Below, piece after piece: positions 26,169 through 35,071 of a DNA stretch of 64,000 nucleotides (positions are counted from its first letter, which is position 1; every line of letters begins with the position of its first letter). Under the pieces are notes generated by a model. It saw only the letters and a list, made by a program, of their open reading frames with translations, was not told the DNA's origin and searched no databases. The position numbers and the translations under genes are program-made. The stretch comes from CAYUVH01 sp964448135 (lineage in GTDB: Bacteria; Verrucomicrobiota; Verrucomicrobiia; Limisphaerales; UBA8199): contig CAYUVH010000032.1 in assembly GCA_964448135.1 (NCBI GenBank), positions 62,001 to 126,000 of the forward strand. The letters are read 5' to 3'.

Positions 26169-26632
26169 GGGGTATGGGTTTGCGAAATGTCAGGACAAGC
26201 CAAGCGCGGTGAGTGGGGATAGTCAAGACCCGTCTGGACGCCTTCGGACCGCGGCTCTATGAGCCGCAGCGCGTGCGAATTCACAATCCGCCATCGAATC
26301 ACTTCCCACGCCCATTCCCAACCGCCCCCGCCGCCGCTGAGAGAACCGCGCTCCGTTCGAGTGGGTGTGATTGCAAATGGGTGAGGGCTTGATGCGAGAC
26401 CAAAGTCTTTGGGTAGGGCGCGTCACTCCGTGCGCGCCGCCGTTCCGTTGCTAGAAATCGCCCCGTCCCGCAGCGGAGTGCCGGCCTCACCTTGGCTCTC
26501 ACCCACTTTTAATTACGTGCCGCGCGAGCTGAAGGGCAAATTTGCGCTTTTGTTTGCGGGCTTCATTGCTAGCCTGCGCGCGAACATGAAAATCGAACCG
26601 GCGCCATCCCACCTCGCGCGCCCGCACGCGTA
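26169..26632. other. Intergenic region, 464 bp, repeats only
   Basis: It is the divergent promoter space between the GH116 gene and the methyltransferase at 26633. It holds a repeat-like stretch at 26223-26280 (CCGCGGCTCTATGAGCCGC palindrome at ~26257) and copy A of an interspersed repeat (26363-26517). No gene was recognised. Confidence 0.6.
26363..26517. repeat. Interspersed repeat 'GRARHSVRA' type, copy A
   Basis: It shares with 29297-29467 the blocks GAGGGCTTGATG, TCTTTGGGTAGGGCGCGTCA and CTCCGTGCGCGCCG, then GCCGGCC, CACCTTGG and CTCACCCACTTTTAAT. One frame reads GRARHSVRA, a string I recall from many spurious verrucomicrobial gene calls. It is non-coding here. Confidence 0.85.
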
Positions 26633-27556
26633 ATGGGCTTGGATATCGAAACCGCCCGCTTTTTGCTGGGCAGCAAATTTGCCGGGACATCGTACAAAGT
26701 CTGCGCGACGCTCGGGCGGCAGAATTACAACCTCGGCATGCGCGAGGGAAAGAATTTGCTCCGGGACTTCGGTCTGGATCCGAACAATTACCAGAAGCTC
26801 GTCAATCATCCCTATGCCCGCGATCGGTTCTCGGAGGATTTCTGGGAAATGCTCGGCACGGAGGAACTCGAGACGATCGACGCCTCGGACTTCGAAGGCG
26901 CCACCTGCGTGCACGACCTCAACAATCCCATCCCGGAAAAGTTAAAGCGACGCTTCGACGCGGTATGCGATTTCGGCACCCTGGAACACATCTTTGATTT
27001 CCAGACCGCCATGCGCAATTGCCTGGAGATGGTAAAAATCGGCGGACGCTTCATCACGGCGACGCCGGCGAACAATTACTTCGGGCACGGATTTTATCAA
27101 TTCGGTCCCGAATTGTATTTTCGACTGTTTTCGGAGCAGAACGGTTTCGTGGTGGAGGAAATCATCGCGGCCGAAACCGGTCCGCGGCATCGGTGGTTCT
27201 CCGTGTCCGATCCGGCGACGATCAAAGCCAAGGCCGCGCTGGTGAACAAATACCCGGTCATGCTCTTCGTCCGCGCCCGCCGCACCGCCGACAAACCCCT
27301 CCTCGCCACTCCGCCGCAACAAAGCGATTTTCAGGCCCAATGGGACAAGGAAGCCACGCCCGAGCAGTCCGGCAACGTGGACGCGCTGGCGAATCCGAAA
27401 TTTCTGCCGATGAAGCGGATGATGCTGGAATGGTTCCCGAAACTTTCCCGCGCCTTGGAAGCCATCCGTTTCTCTTCCCTCAGCCCCTCCTGCTCCTTCA
27501 AAAACCGCCAGGCCTTCAAGCCGGTGGATAAGCGCAACTGGGGCAAGCAGCGGTAA
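26633..27556 (+). CDS. Methyltransferase-like protein, degenerate motif I
   Basis: 307 aa. The central part FDAVCDFGTLEHIFDF and MRNCLEMVKIGGRFITATPAN matches the motif II-III region of class I SAM-dependent methyltransferases of polysaccharide clusters. However, the N-terminal glycine-rich SAM loop is not evident: the segment reads FAGTSYKVCATLGRQNYNLG. It may bind SAM in a modified way or be catalytically altered. The C-terminal ~100 residues are polar and proline-rich. It is convergent with another methyltransferase and sits near a GT2 gene, which suggests glycan modification. Confidence 0.7.
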   Translation: MGLDIETARFLLGSKFAGTSYKVCATLGRQNYNLGMREGKNLLRDFGLDPNNYQKLVNHPYARDRFSEDFWEMLGTEELETIDASDFEGATCVHDLNNPIPEKLKRRFDAVCDFGTLEHIFDFQTAMRNCLEMVKIGGRFITATPANNYFGHGFYQFGPELYFRLFSEQNGFVVEEIIAAETGPRHRWFSVSDPATIKAKAALVNKYPVMLFVRARRTADKPLLATPPQQSDFQAQWDKEATPEQSGNVDALANPKFLPMKRMMLEWFPKLSRALEAIRFSSLSPSCSFKNRQAFKPVDKRNWGKQR

Positions 27557-27579
27557 ACTTCACGCGCTTCTTTTGGAGT

Positions 27580-27608
27580 GCGGTGGCAGAGCGAAGCGGC
27601 GACACCGC
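27580..27608. terminator. Terminator-like hairpin between convergent genes
   Basis: GCGGTG (27580-27585) pairs with CACCGC (27603-27608), followed by TTTT on the plus strand. The surrounding GTGCGGTGGCAGAGCGAAGC phrase resembles a dispersed verrucomicrobial repeat. It lies 24 nt after the plus-strand gene ending at 27556. Confidence 0.55.
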
Positions 27609-27679
27609 TTTTCGTACGAATGCGATTTAGGGCCTGTACGTCCTCTCGCTTCCTGCAAAGACCCGGCCTGGCGCACCGG

Positions 27680-28225
27680 CTATTTTGCGTTCGCTACGCT
27701 TGTGCCTGTGGCCGGCTTCCGCAATTCAAACTCGATCCCGTCGTACATGTTCCACAGGAAATACTTCAGGTATTTCCGAAACGGGATGAGATTGCGAATT
27801 TTGCTGTGCGTGTTGTTGTTGAAGGAAAGCAGCTTTGCCTTCAACAACTCGAAGCGGTGCGTCGAATACGTGATCTTCGACTTCTCCGTGTTGAAGCAGA
27901 AATAATCCATGCTCTGCTCCGTAAAGGTGTGCGTATGGGTCGGATCCCAGAGCGCCCCCTCGGTCTTCCCGTAGGGAACCAAAACCCGCAACACACCGCC
28001 CGGCGCGAGGATGCGATAAAGCTCATCCATCACCGCCGGGATGTCGTCGAGATGCTCCATGACGTTGTCCATGAGGATGAACTCGGCCATGTCGGATTCG
28101 AGCGGGTAGGGCGGTTTGTTGGCGTCGAAATAGACGTCGGCCTTCACGCGGTGATTGACGTCGCAATTCACCCAGCCGTCCATGTAGGTGCCGCCGCAAC
28201 CAAGATTGATCCGCTTCTTCATCAA
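27680..28225 (-). CDS. Class I SAM-dependent methyltransferase
   Basis: 181 aa. Motif I is INLGCGGTYMDGWVNCDV at residues 6-23. The acidic loop follows (KADVYFDAN), then MDNVMEHLDD and the post-II segment LYRILAPGGVLRVLVPYG. The short length and the FTEQSMDYFCF segment are typical of methyltransferases in surface-polysaccharide clusters. It lies 44 bp downstream of the GT2 gene on the same strand and is probably co-transcribed. The acceptor is unknown. Confidence 0.85.
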   Translation of the reverse strand: MMKKRINLGCGGTYMDGWVNCDVNHRVKADVYFDANKPPYPLESDMAEFILMDNVMEHLDDIPAVMDELYRILAPGGVLRVLVPYGKTEGALWDPTHTHTFTEQSMDYFCFNTEKSKITYSTHRFELLKAKLLSFNNNTHSKIRNLIPFRKYLKYFLWNMYDGIEFELRKPATGTSVANAK

Positions 28226-28269
28226 TTAGAATTTGCTTCCGGGCATGCTATGCGGTGCGGCAACGCGAT

Positions 28270-29229
28270 TCAACCCTTGCCGTAGAAGGTTTTCAAAATC
28301 ACCCGCGCCAGCGATTTGGGAATGAATCGCCGCCCGACTTTCTCCGCGATCCGCTGTCCAGCCTGCCGCAGAAAACCGTAGCTGATGTATTTCCAGTTCT
28401 TCGGCGAACCCAACACGACCTGCACCATGTTGCCGCCGAGGCCGCCGATCATCCCGCTGCGATTGATGAGCGGGGCGACGTCCCGAAACTTTTCAGACTC
28501 GAGCAACCTCAACACCCGCCGCATCACATCGCGGCGTTCGCCCTGCGACTTCGCGGAATTGAAATACGACGTCGGATGCAGATTAAAAACCGAAAGCACA
28601 TCCGGCACATGGCAAATGCCGTAGCGGAAGCCTAGCACGTTGGACCCAAACCAATCCGCCACCCACGGCAGTTCCTGGTGCCAGCAACCGGCCTCGATGA
28701 GTGCGGACCGCTTATAGGCTGCATTCTGTCCGGAAATCACCAGGCGATCATGCCGGCCAAGCTTGATCATGTCCTCGGGCGAAAGGTAACAAGCCTCCTT
28801 CGGCATTCGGGCCCCGCAAAGCCAGGAAAGATTCGTGTCCGTGGTCCGCCATTCGCACACCCCCGTAAACACCCCCGCCTGCGGATACTGTTTCAACATC
28901 TTCACCGCCAATTCGAAGATGCGCGGTTTCAACTCATCATCGGCCGCCGGGAAAACGATGTAATCACCGGTGGCGAGCTGGATCCCCCGATTTTGCGTCC
29001 CCCAAACGCCCAGGTTTTTCTCGTTCTTGAAGACCTTCAGAACCGGGTGCTTCTTCGCGTATTCCTGCAGGACTTCCATGCTGTTGTCCTTGGAACAATC
29101 ATCGATCGCGATGATTTCATACGGGAGAACAGGCTGCTCGAGCATCCCCTGCAGGCAGCGCGGCAGGTAATGGGCATGGTTGTAATTGGCCAAAACAACC
29201 GAAATGCGAGGAAAACTGTCTTCGTTCAA
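28270..29229 (-). CDS. GT2-family glycosyltransferase
   Basis: About 319 aa if translation starts at the TTG at 29229, just before the Rossmann-like opening ISVVLANYNHAHYLPRCLQG. The frame is open further upstream, but that part is made of the interspersed repeat and has no family resemblance; no ATG fits. GT-A features are AIDDCSKDNSMEVL and the donor-site region FPAADDELKPRIF. It transfers a sugar from an NDP-sugar, probably onto a glycan on the cytoplasmic face. It is clearly paralogous to the GT2 at 38684-39655 along its whole length (for example LSPEDMIKLGRHDRLVISG against LSPDDLIRIGKSGKLLISS). Confidence 0.82.
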   Translation of the reverse strand: MNEDSFPRISVVLANYNHAHYLPRCLQGMLEQPVLPYEIIAIDDCSKDNSMEVLQEYAKKHPVLKVFKNEKNLGVWGTQNRGIQLATGDYIVFPAADDELKPRIFELAVKMLKQYPQAGVFTGVCEWRTTDTNLSWLCGARMPKEACYLSPEDMIKLGRHDRLVISGQNAAYKRSALIEAGCWHQELPWVADWFGSNVLGFRYGICHVPDVLSVFNLHPTSYFNSAKSQGERRDVMRRVLRLLESEKFRDVAPLINRSGMIGGLGGNMVQVVLGSPKNWKYISYGFLRQAGQRIAEKVGRRFIPKSLARVILKTFYGKG

Positions 29230-29296
29230 ACGGGCGGGATTGTGAGCTTTGGATGGGGGCGGAGGCGAGCCTTTTTGAAATCCATGGTTCGGGGGG

Positions 29297-29467
29297 TAGG
29301 TGTGATTGGAAGTGAGAGAGGGCTTGATGAGCGCCCAAAATCTTTGGGTAGGGCGCGTCACTCCGTGCGCGCCGTCGTACACTTGCCTGAAACCATCCCC
29401 CCGCAGCAACGCTGCAGTCGGCAGCGGAATGCCGGCCCCACCTTGGGTCTCACCCACTTTTAATCAC
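29297..29467. repeat. Interspersed repeat 'GRARHSVRA' type, copy B
   Basis: Second copy of the element at 26363-26517, in the same orientation, with an insertion in the middle (29385-29420) that reads GCAGCAACGCTGC. It lies 68 bp upstream of the chosen start of the GT2 gene. The two copies bracket the methyltransferase/GT2 block. Confidence 0.85.
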
Positions 29468-30002
29468 GCCCGCTCGAAGCAAGTGCATCCCCTTCGCTTC
29501 CATTCGTTCCCTTGACACCCTGCTGTATCGTGACATCCTTGCTGCGGAGGGATTTTTCGCCGAAGAATTTCCTGGTTTGAGCACCCCACCCCGATCGGGC
29601 CGTTCAATGGAGGAAACGAATGCAAACTGGAGACGACATCATGACCAAAACGTGGCGGCCGAACTTTTGCCACCTTCTTTTTGAGCCACGATTCATTTAT
29701 GACCAATAAATACAGCCTTGTTGCGACTCTCCCATCCATTCCGACTAATGTTTACGGGCATTTCCTGCGCTGTTGCAGCCTTGTTGCACCTTGTGTTGCA
29801 CCCTGTACCCCACTTTCGACCAATGTTTATGCGGCTTGTTGCATGTTGCACCCTGTTGGGGGGTATGCCACCCCTCGCCACCAAGTCGGAGTTCGTGCAT
29901 TTTGCAAGAAATTCCCCGGCTTGAAGCAGCGGCCTGGCCTTGCCACCACCACCAATTAAGGGTATAAGCACCGGTTCCGGCTTGGCAAAGCAGAGCTGGG
30001 TG
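29468..30002. other. Upstream region of the sugar operon, 535 bp
   Basis: No gene was recognised. It separates the minus-strand GT2 from the plus-strand operon and so should hold the operon promoter. A repeat-rich segment at 29742-29855 is listed separately. Confidence 0.6.
29742..29855 (+). promoter_or_regulatory. Direct-repeat region upstream of the sugar operon
   Basis: GTTGCACCCTG occurs at 29795-29805 and 29845-29855. CGACTAATGTTTACGG at 29742 is echoed by CGACCAATGTTTATGCGG at 29818. TTGTTGC words recur between them. It looks like a partial tandem duplication and may form regulator sites or mRNA leader structure for the gene at 30003. This is inference only. Confidence 0.35.
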
Positions 30003-31529
30003 ATGATGACTGCGGACAAAATCAAAAAGGTAGACGAATTGGCGAAAATCCTCGCGGATTTGCGCGCCCAAGGGAAAAAAATCGTCCATTGCCACGGGGT
30101 CTTTGACCTCCTGCATATCGGCCATATCAAGCACCTCGAGGCCGCCCGGAAGATCGGCGACATTCTCGTCGTAACCCTGACCCCGGACCGGTTCGTCAAC
30201 AAAGGCCCGCATCGTCCCGCCTTTCCGGAAGGCCTGCGCGCCGAGGCCCTGGCTTCCCTGACCTCCACCAGCTACGTCGCCATCAACGAATGGCCGACCG
30301 CAGTGGAGACGATCAACCGGCTGAAACCGAGTTTTTACGTCAAAGGCGTCGTGCGCGAATCCGGCAAGCGCGATCACACGAACGCGATCGACCTCGAAAA
30401 GGACGCTGTCGAAGCCAACGGCGGCGAAATGGTGCTGACGGACGAGGAAACTTACAGCGCCACGACGCTGATCAACCAGTTCATGAACGTGTTTTCGTCC
30501 GATACGAAAACATTCCTGGAGGAGTTTCGCGGACGGCACAGTCCCGAGGAGATCGTCGGTTATCTGCAGCAGATGCGGAAGCTCAAGGTCCTGATCGTGG
30601 GCGAGACCGTCATTGATGAGTATCAGTTTTGCTCGGTGATGGGTAAATCCGGCAAGGAACCCGTGCTCGCCGCGCTGCACAATCGCACGGAGCAATACGC
30701 CGGCGGCGTGCTGGCGATCGCCAACCATGTCTCAAATTTCTGCGATCACGTCGGCCTCCTGACCTCTTTGGGCGAAAAGGATTCTTACGAGGGGTTCGTT
30801 CGCGAGAAGCTGAACAAGAACATCAAGCTGCACTTCGTCACGGTGCCGGGTGCGCCGACGATCGTCAAACGGCGCTTCCTGGAGGAGTATCTGGCGGCGA
30901 AGTTGTTCGAAGTGTACATCATGCGGAATGAGGCCATGCCGGAAGCGACGGAGGCTGAATTCCTGAGCGAGCTGGAAAAGCGGCTTGCCGAGTATGATGT
31001 CGTGATCGTGGCGGACTACGGCCACTTCCTGATGACCGAGAAGGCCGTGAAGCTGGTTTGCGAGAAGGCGAAGTTTCTCGCAGTCAACACGCAGACCAAC
31101 GCCGGCAACAAGGGTTTCAACACGATTTCGAAGTATCCGCGCGCGGATTTTGTGTCCATCGGCGAGCCGGAAGTGCGGCTGGACGCGCGGCAGGTAAGCT
31201 CGGATTTGACCAAGCTGTCGGAAGGCGTGGCGCGCAAAATCGGGACGCAAAAGTTTCTCGTCACGCGTGGAAGTTCCGGCTGCCTCATCATCGACAAGGA
31301 CAAGGGCATTTCCCGCGTGCCGGCGTTCGCCATCAAGGTGGTGGATCGCGTGGGCGCGGGCGACGCCGTGCTGGGCATCACGTCGCCTTGCGCGGCGCTG
31401 GGCGTGCCGCCGGAGGTGCTGGGTTTCATCGCGAACGTGGTCGGCGCCGAGGCGTGCACGATCATGGGCCACCGCAGTTTCATCGAGCCGACGAGCCTCT
31501 TCCGGCACATCACCTCGTTGATGAAGTAA
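30003..31529 (+). CDS. Fused sugar-phosphate cytidylyltransferase / PfkB kinase (HldE-like, swapped order)
   Basis: 508 aa. The N-terminal domain has the nucleotidyltransferase signature HGVFDLLHIGHIKHLE (residues 31-46). The C-terminal ~330 residues are a ribokinase/PfkB domain with GGVLAIANH, a long substrate loop and the catalytic DRVGAGDAV near residue 449. Well-known HldE (RfaE) has the kinase first and the transferase last; here the order is reversed. By family it phosphorylates a sugar and joins a nucleotide (ADP or CDP) to it. The start ATGATG at 30003/30006 is ambiguous by one codon. First gene of an eleven-gene operon; the next gene starts 9 nt after its stop. Confidence 0.85.
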   Translation: MMTADKIKKVDELAKILADLRAQGKKIVHCHGVFDLLHIGHIKHLEAARKIGDILVVTLTPDRFVNKGPHRPAFPEGLRAEALASLTSTSYVAINEWPTAVETINRLKPSFYVKGVVRESGKRDHTNAIDLEKDAVEANGGEMVLTDEETYSATTLINQFMNVFSSDTKTFLEEFRGRHSPEEIVGYLQQMRKLKVLIVGETVIDEYQFCSVMGKSGKEPVLAALHNRTEQYAGGVLAIANHVSNFCDHVGLLTSLGEKDSYEGFVREKLNKNIKLHFVTVPGAPTIVKRRFLEEYLAAKLFEVYIMRNEAMPEATEAEFLSELEKRLAEYDVVIVADYGHFLMTEKAVKLVCEKAKFLAVNTQTNAGNKGFNTISKYPRADFVSIGEPEVRLDARQVSSDLTKLSEGVARKIGTQKFLVTRGSSGCLIIDKDKGISRVPAFAIKVVDRVGAGDAVLGITSPCAALGVPPEVLGFIANVVGAEACTIMGHRSFIEPTSLFRHITSLMK

Positions 31530-31538
31530 TTCTTTTCT

Positions 31539-32555
31539 ATGAGCAAAAATCCCCACGGTTACAAAACGATTTTGGTCACGGGCGGCGGCGGCTATGCCGG
31601 CAGCGCGCTCGTGCCGGTGCTGGCGAAGCAGGGCTTCAAGGTCAAGGTCGTGGACCTGTTCTGGTACGGCCACGATGTCTTCGGCGACGAAAACAAGAAC
31701 CCGAACATCCAGCGCATCGAACTGGACATCCGCAACACGCCGAAGCTCAAGGAAGAGCTCAAGGGCGTGGACGTGGTGATTCACCTGGCCTGCATCTCGA
31801 ACGACCCGAGCTTCGAACTCGATCCGTCGCTCGGCAAGTCCATCAATTACGACGCGTTCACCGGCCTGCTCCAGAGCTCCATCGACCAGGGCGTGAAGCG
31901 CTTCATCTACGCGAGTTCATCGAGCATCTACGGCGTGAAGGAAACGCCCGATGTGCGCGAAGACGCCGAACCGCAACCGCTGACCGATTATTCGCGGTTC
32001 AAGCTGGATTGCGAACGCGACCTGCTCGCCCACCCGCAGGGCAGCAAGATCGAGCGCATCATCGTGCGCCCGGCCACGCTGTGCGGCTATGCGCCGCGCC
32101 TGCGCCTGGATTTAACGGTGAACATTCTCACCATCAACGCGCTGGTGAACCGCAAGATTCGCATTTTCGGTGGCAAGCAACTCCGCCCGAACCTGCACGT
32201 CAACGACATGGTGCGCGCTTACGAGGCGTTCCTCGACGCCCCGGTGGCGAAGGTGGACAAGGAAGCGTTCAACGTGGGCTTCGAGAATCGCTCCGTTGAA
32301 GACATCGCGAAGATGGTGAAATCAATCCTCGGCGACGAGGGAATCGAACTGGCCTTCGAGCACAGCAACGACAATCGGTCGTACCACGTGAATTCGGAAA
32401 AGGTCGGGAAGGTGCTCGGTTTCAAGACCAATTTCACGATCGAAGACGCCATTGCGGATATTGCCGCGGCGTATCGCAAGGGCCTGCTGAAAGATCCGCT
32501 CAAGAACCCGATTTACTCCAACATCAAGCGGATGCAGGAGTTGAAGATCAGTTAG
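31539..32555 (+). CDS. NAD-dependent epimerase/dehydratase (extended SDR)
   Basis: 338 aa. A Rossmann motif TGGGGYAGS lies at ~14-22. An SDR active site follows, with YASSSSIYG and YSRFK (YxxxK). C-terminal LHVNDMVRAYEA is typical of nucleotide-sugar epimerases and dehydratases. It probably epimerises or dehydrates the activated sugar made by the first gene. The exact reaction cannot be read from the sequence. Confidence 0.87.
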   Translation: MSKNPHGYKTILVTGGGGYAGSALVPVLAKQGFKVKVVDLFWYGHDVFGDENKNPNIQRIELDIRNTPKLKEELKGVDVVIHLACISNDPSFELDPSLGKSINYDAFTGLLQSSIDQGVKRFIYASSSSIYGVKETPDVREDAEPQPLTDYSRFKLDCERDLLAHPQGSKIERIIVRPATLCGYAPRLRLDLTVNILTINALVNRKIRIFGGKQLRPNLHVNDMVRAYEAFLDAPVAKVDKEAFNVGFENRSVEDIAKMVKSILGDEGIELAFEHSNDNRSYHVNSEKVGKVLGFKTNFTIEDAIADIAAAYRKGLLKDPLKNPIYSNIKRMQELKIS

Positions 32556-32576
32556 TTGGAACAGCTTCCAACCCGC

Positions 32577-33191
32577 ATGGTTCTAGGCGTTGATTTCGAC
32601 AACACCATCGTGCGGTACGATGATTTGTTTCATCGCATTGCGGTGGAGCAGAAGCTGATTTCCGAGTCGGTCGCGAAGCGGAAGAAGGACGTGCGCGACG
32701 TTCTGCGCAGCCAGGGCCAGGAACGCGAGTGGACGGAGTTGCAGGGATACGTCTATGGCGCGCGGATGGCGGAGGCGCAGCCGTTTCCGGGGGTGCTCGA
32801 TTTTTTTGCGCACTGCATAAGGGAGAAAATTCCGGTGTACATCATCAGCCACAAGACGCGCACGCCCGCGCAGGGTCCGGCGTACGATTTGCACGAGAGC
32901 GCGCGGAAATGGCTGGAACAGCAGGGGTTTTTTGATCCGAAGAAAATCGGGCTGGCGAAGGACCATGTGTCTTTTGCAGGCACGCGGCCAGAGAAGGTGA
33001 AACTGATTGGGGAACGGGGTTGCACGCATTTCATTGATGATTTGGAGGAGACTTTTCTCGAGCCGTCATTTCCGAAGGGCGTGGAGCGGATTCTCTTCGG
33101 CCACAGTCACGCGCCGGAGGAATTGCCTGGCGTGAAGCCGGCGGCGGATTGGTCGCACGTAAACAAATATGTCTTCGGCACCAGTCACTGA
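32577..33191 (+). CDS. HAD-family phosphatase
   Basis: 204 aa. HAD motifs are present: DFDNTIV near the N-terminus (motif I, DxDxT), IISHKT (motif II) and FIDDLEET (motif III/IV). It probably removes a phosphate from a sugar-phosphate intermediate. The ATG at 32577 puts motif I about 5 residues from the start; a TTG at 32556 directly after the previous stop is possible. It overlaps the next gene by 23 nt. Confidence 0.8.
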   Translation: MVLGVDFDNTIVRYDDLFHRIAVEQKLISESVAKRKKDVRDVLRSQGQEREWTELQGYVYGARMAEAQPFPGVLDFFAHCIREKIPVYIISHKTRTPAQGPAYDLHESARKWLEQQGFFDPKKIGLAKDHVSFAGTRPEKVKLIGERGCTHFIDDLEETFLEPSFPKGVERILFGHSHAPEELPGVKPAADWSHVNKYVFGTSH

Positions 33192-34239
33192 GCTTACGCT
33201 CGACAAGATCGGGCCCGCCTTCGCCGAATGGCTGAAGGTCAGGGCGATTGCCCTGGAGCGCATCGGCGGCGGGCGGAACAGCCAGGTTTACAAGGTGAGT
33301 CTCGCGGGCGCGGAGCCGCTGGCCTTCAAGGCATACTTCCGCCACGCGGCGGACCAGCGGGACCGGCTGGCGACGGAGTATCGGAGTTTTCAGTATTTGT
33401 GGGCGCATGGTTTTCGCGAGATGCCTGAGCCCGTGGCGTTTGACGCCGCGCGCGGCTGGGCGGTCTACCGGTTTATCGAAGGCGAGAAAGTGCCTTACGG
33501 TGAGGCCGGCGATCCGGAGGTGCTGGCGGCGGCGGATTTTCTGGCGCGACTGCGCGATCTAAGCCGGAACGCGGAGAGCCGGGAATTGGGCGCCGCGTCG
33601 GAGGCAAATTTCGCGGTGGCCAAGGTGGCGTCGCACGTGCGCGACCGGCTGGCGCGATTGCAGGCGGTGGAGAATCGCGAGGGCACCTTTGCGGAGATGC
33701 ACGCATTCCTGGCGAAGGAATTTGTGCCGCTGCTGGACGACATTGCGCGCTGGAGCGAGGGGCACATGAAGACGGCGGGCCTCTCGTTTACCGAGGAGCT
33801 GCCGGCGGAGCAAAGGACGCTGAATCCCTCGGATTTTGGCTTCCATAATGCGATTCGGCAGCCCGGTGGGAGGGTAATTTTTCTGGACTTCGAATACTTC
33901 GGTTGGGATGATCCGGCGAAGATGATAGCGGACTTTTTGCTGCATCCGGCGATGAATCTGCCGGCAAAAGTGAAGCAGACTTTTGCCGCGACTTTGTTCC
34001 GCCGTTTCTCCGACTGGCCGGGTTTGCCGGCGCGGGTGGAAAGCGCATATCCGCTGTTCGGCCTCAAGTGGTGCCTGATTTTCCTGAACGAATTTCTGCC
34101 GGAAGCGCTGTTGCGCCGGCAGTTTGCGGCCATTGCTCCGGCGCAGCATACCGCTTTACAGATGGAGCAGCTCGGCAAATCCCGCCGGATGCTCGCGCAG
34201 ATCCGCTCCGAATACCAAAATTTTCCCTACCGTGATTAA
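33169..34239 (+). CDS. APH/choline-kinase-like phosphotransferase
   Basis: 356 aa. The fold resembles aminoglycoside phosphotransferases. The opening glycine loop is IGGGRNSQVYKV, a lysine lies in AFKAYFRH, the catalytic-loop-like NPSDFGFHNA is present, and FLDFEYFGWDDPAKM stands for the metal-binding Asp segment. In operons of this kind such kinases phosphorylate sugars or amino alcohols rather than antibiotics. It overlaps both neighbours (23 nt with the HAD gene, 8 nt with the transketolase gene). Confidence 0.78.
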   Translation: MSSAPVTELTLDKIGPAFAEWLKVRAIALERIGGGRNSQVYKVSLAGAEPLAFKAYFRHAADQRDRLATEYRSFQYLWAHGFREMPEPVAFDAARGWAVYRFIEGEKVPYGEAGDPEVLAAADFLARLRDLSRNAESRELGAASEANFAVAKVASHVRDRLARLQAVENREGTFAEMHAFLAKEFVPLLDDIARWSEGHMKTAGLSFTEELPAEQRTLNPSDFGFHNAIRQPGGRVIFLDFEYFGWDDPAKMIADFLLHPAMNLPAKVKQTFAATLFRRFSDWPGLPARVESAYPLFGLKWCLIFLNEFLPEALLRRQFAAIAPAQHTALQMEQLGKSRRMLAQIRSEYQNFPYRD

Positions 34240-35071
34240 AGGCCCGCCCGTCAATACCACCAAGCTCGACGCCCGTTCGCGCGAGCTCCGCTGCCAGATC
34301 GTCCGCATGCTCCAAAAGGGCGGACGCGGCCACGTCGGTTCCGCGTTCTCGCTCGTGGAAATCCTGCGCGTGCTCTACGATGATATCCTCCGCTACGACG
34401 CGAAGAATCCGCGCTCGCCCGACCGCGACCGTTTCATTTTGAGCAAGGGCCACGGCTGCCTCGCGCTGTATACGCTGCTGGCGGAAAAGGGATTTTTCCC
34501 GGAAGCCGAACTGTGGAAGTTCTGCAAGGTGGACGGCATCCTCGGCGGTCACCCGGAATACGGCAAGGTGCCGGGAATCGAAGCTTCGACGGGGAGCCTG
34601 GGCCACGGTCTGCCGATCGGCGTGGGTTTCGCGTTGAACGCCCGGATCGAGAAGAAGGATTACCGGACGTTCGTGGTTTCGAGCGACGGCGAGTCAAACG
34701 AAGGTTCCGTGTGGGAAGCCGCACTGTGCGCGGGCAAGCATCGGTTGAGCAATTTGACCGTGCTGGTGGACTACAACAAACAACAGTCCTACAGCACGAC
34801 TTACGAAGTGCTGGACCTGGAGCCATTCGCCGACAAGTGGCGCGCGTTTAATTTTGCGGCTGAGGAAGTGGACGGCCACGACGTGGAGCAGATTCGCGGC
34901 GCGCTGAAGCGGACGCCGTTCGACCAGAACAAGCCGAGCGTGATCATCTGTCACACCATCAAGGGCAAGGGCATCAGCTTCGTGGAAAACAATTTGAACT
35001 GGCATCACAAAAACAAAGTGGCGGAGGAAGAAGTGAAGGCGCTGCTCGCTGAACTCGGAGGGGCGGCCTAA
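34232..35071 (+). CDS. Transketolase, N-terminal (ThDP-binding) subunit
   Basis: 279 aa, starting with GTG at 34232 inside the end of the previous gene. It holds the pyrophosphate-binding half of transketolase: GGRGHVGSAFSLVEIL, SKGHGCLALY, GSLGHGLPIGVGFAL and the ThDP signature SDGESNEGSVWEAALCAG followed by VDYN. With the following gene it forms a split enzyme that moves a two-carbon ketol unit. Split transketolases in surface-sugar clusters may build unusual ketoses or branched sugars. Confidence 0.9.
   Translation: MIKGPPVNTTKLDARSRELRCQIVRMLQKGGRGHVGSAFSLVEILRVLYDDILRYDAKNPRSPDRDRFILSKGHGCLALYTLLAEKGFFPEAELWKFCKVDGILGGHPEYGKVPGIEASTGSLGHGLPIGVGFALNARIEKKDYRTFVVSSDGESNEGSVWEAALCAGKHRLSNLTVLVDYNKQQSYSTTYEVLDLEPFADKWRAFNFAAEEVDGHDVEQIRGALKRTPFDQNKPSVIICHTIKGKGISFVENNLNWHHKNKVAEEEVKALLAELGGAA

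Noticed and set aside
24126..26222. 698-codon plus-strand frame
   Set aside because: Complementary to the GH116 gene, which has a Tat signal and clear family motifs on the minus strand.
29230..29457. N-terminal extension of the GT2 gene
   Set aside because: It is encoded by the interspersed repeat and precedes the real GT-A domain start.
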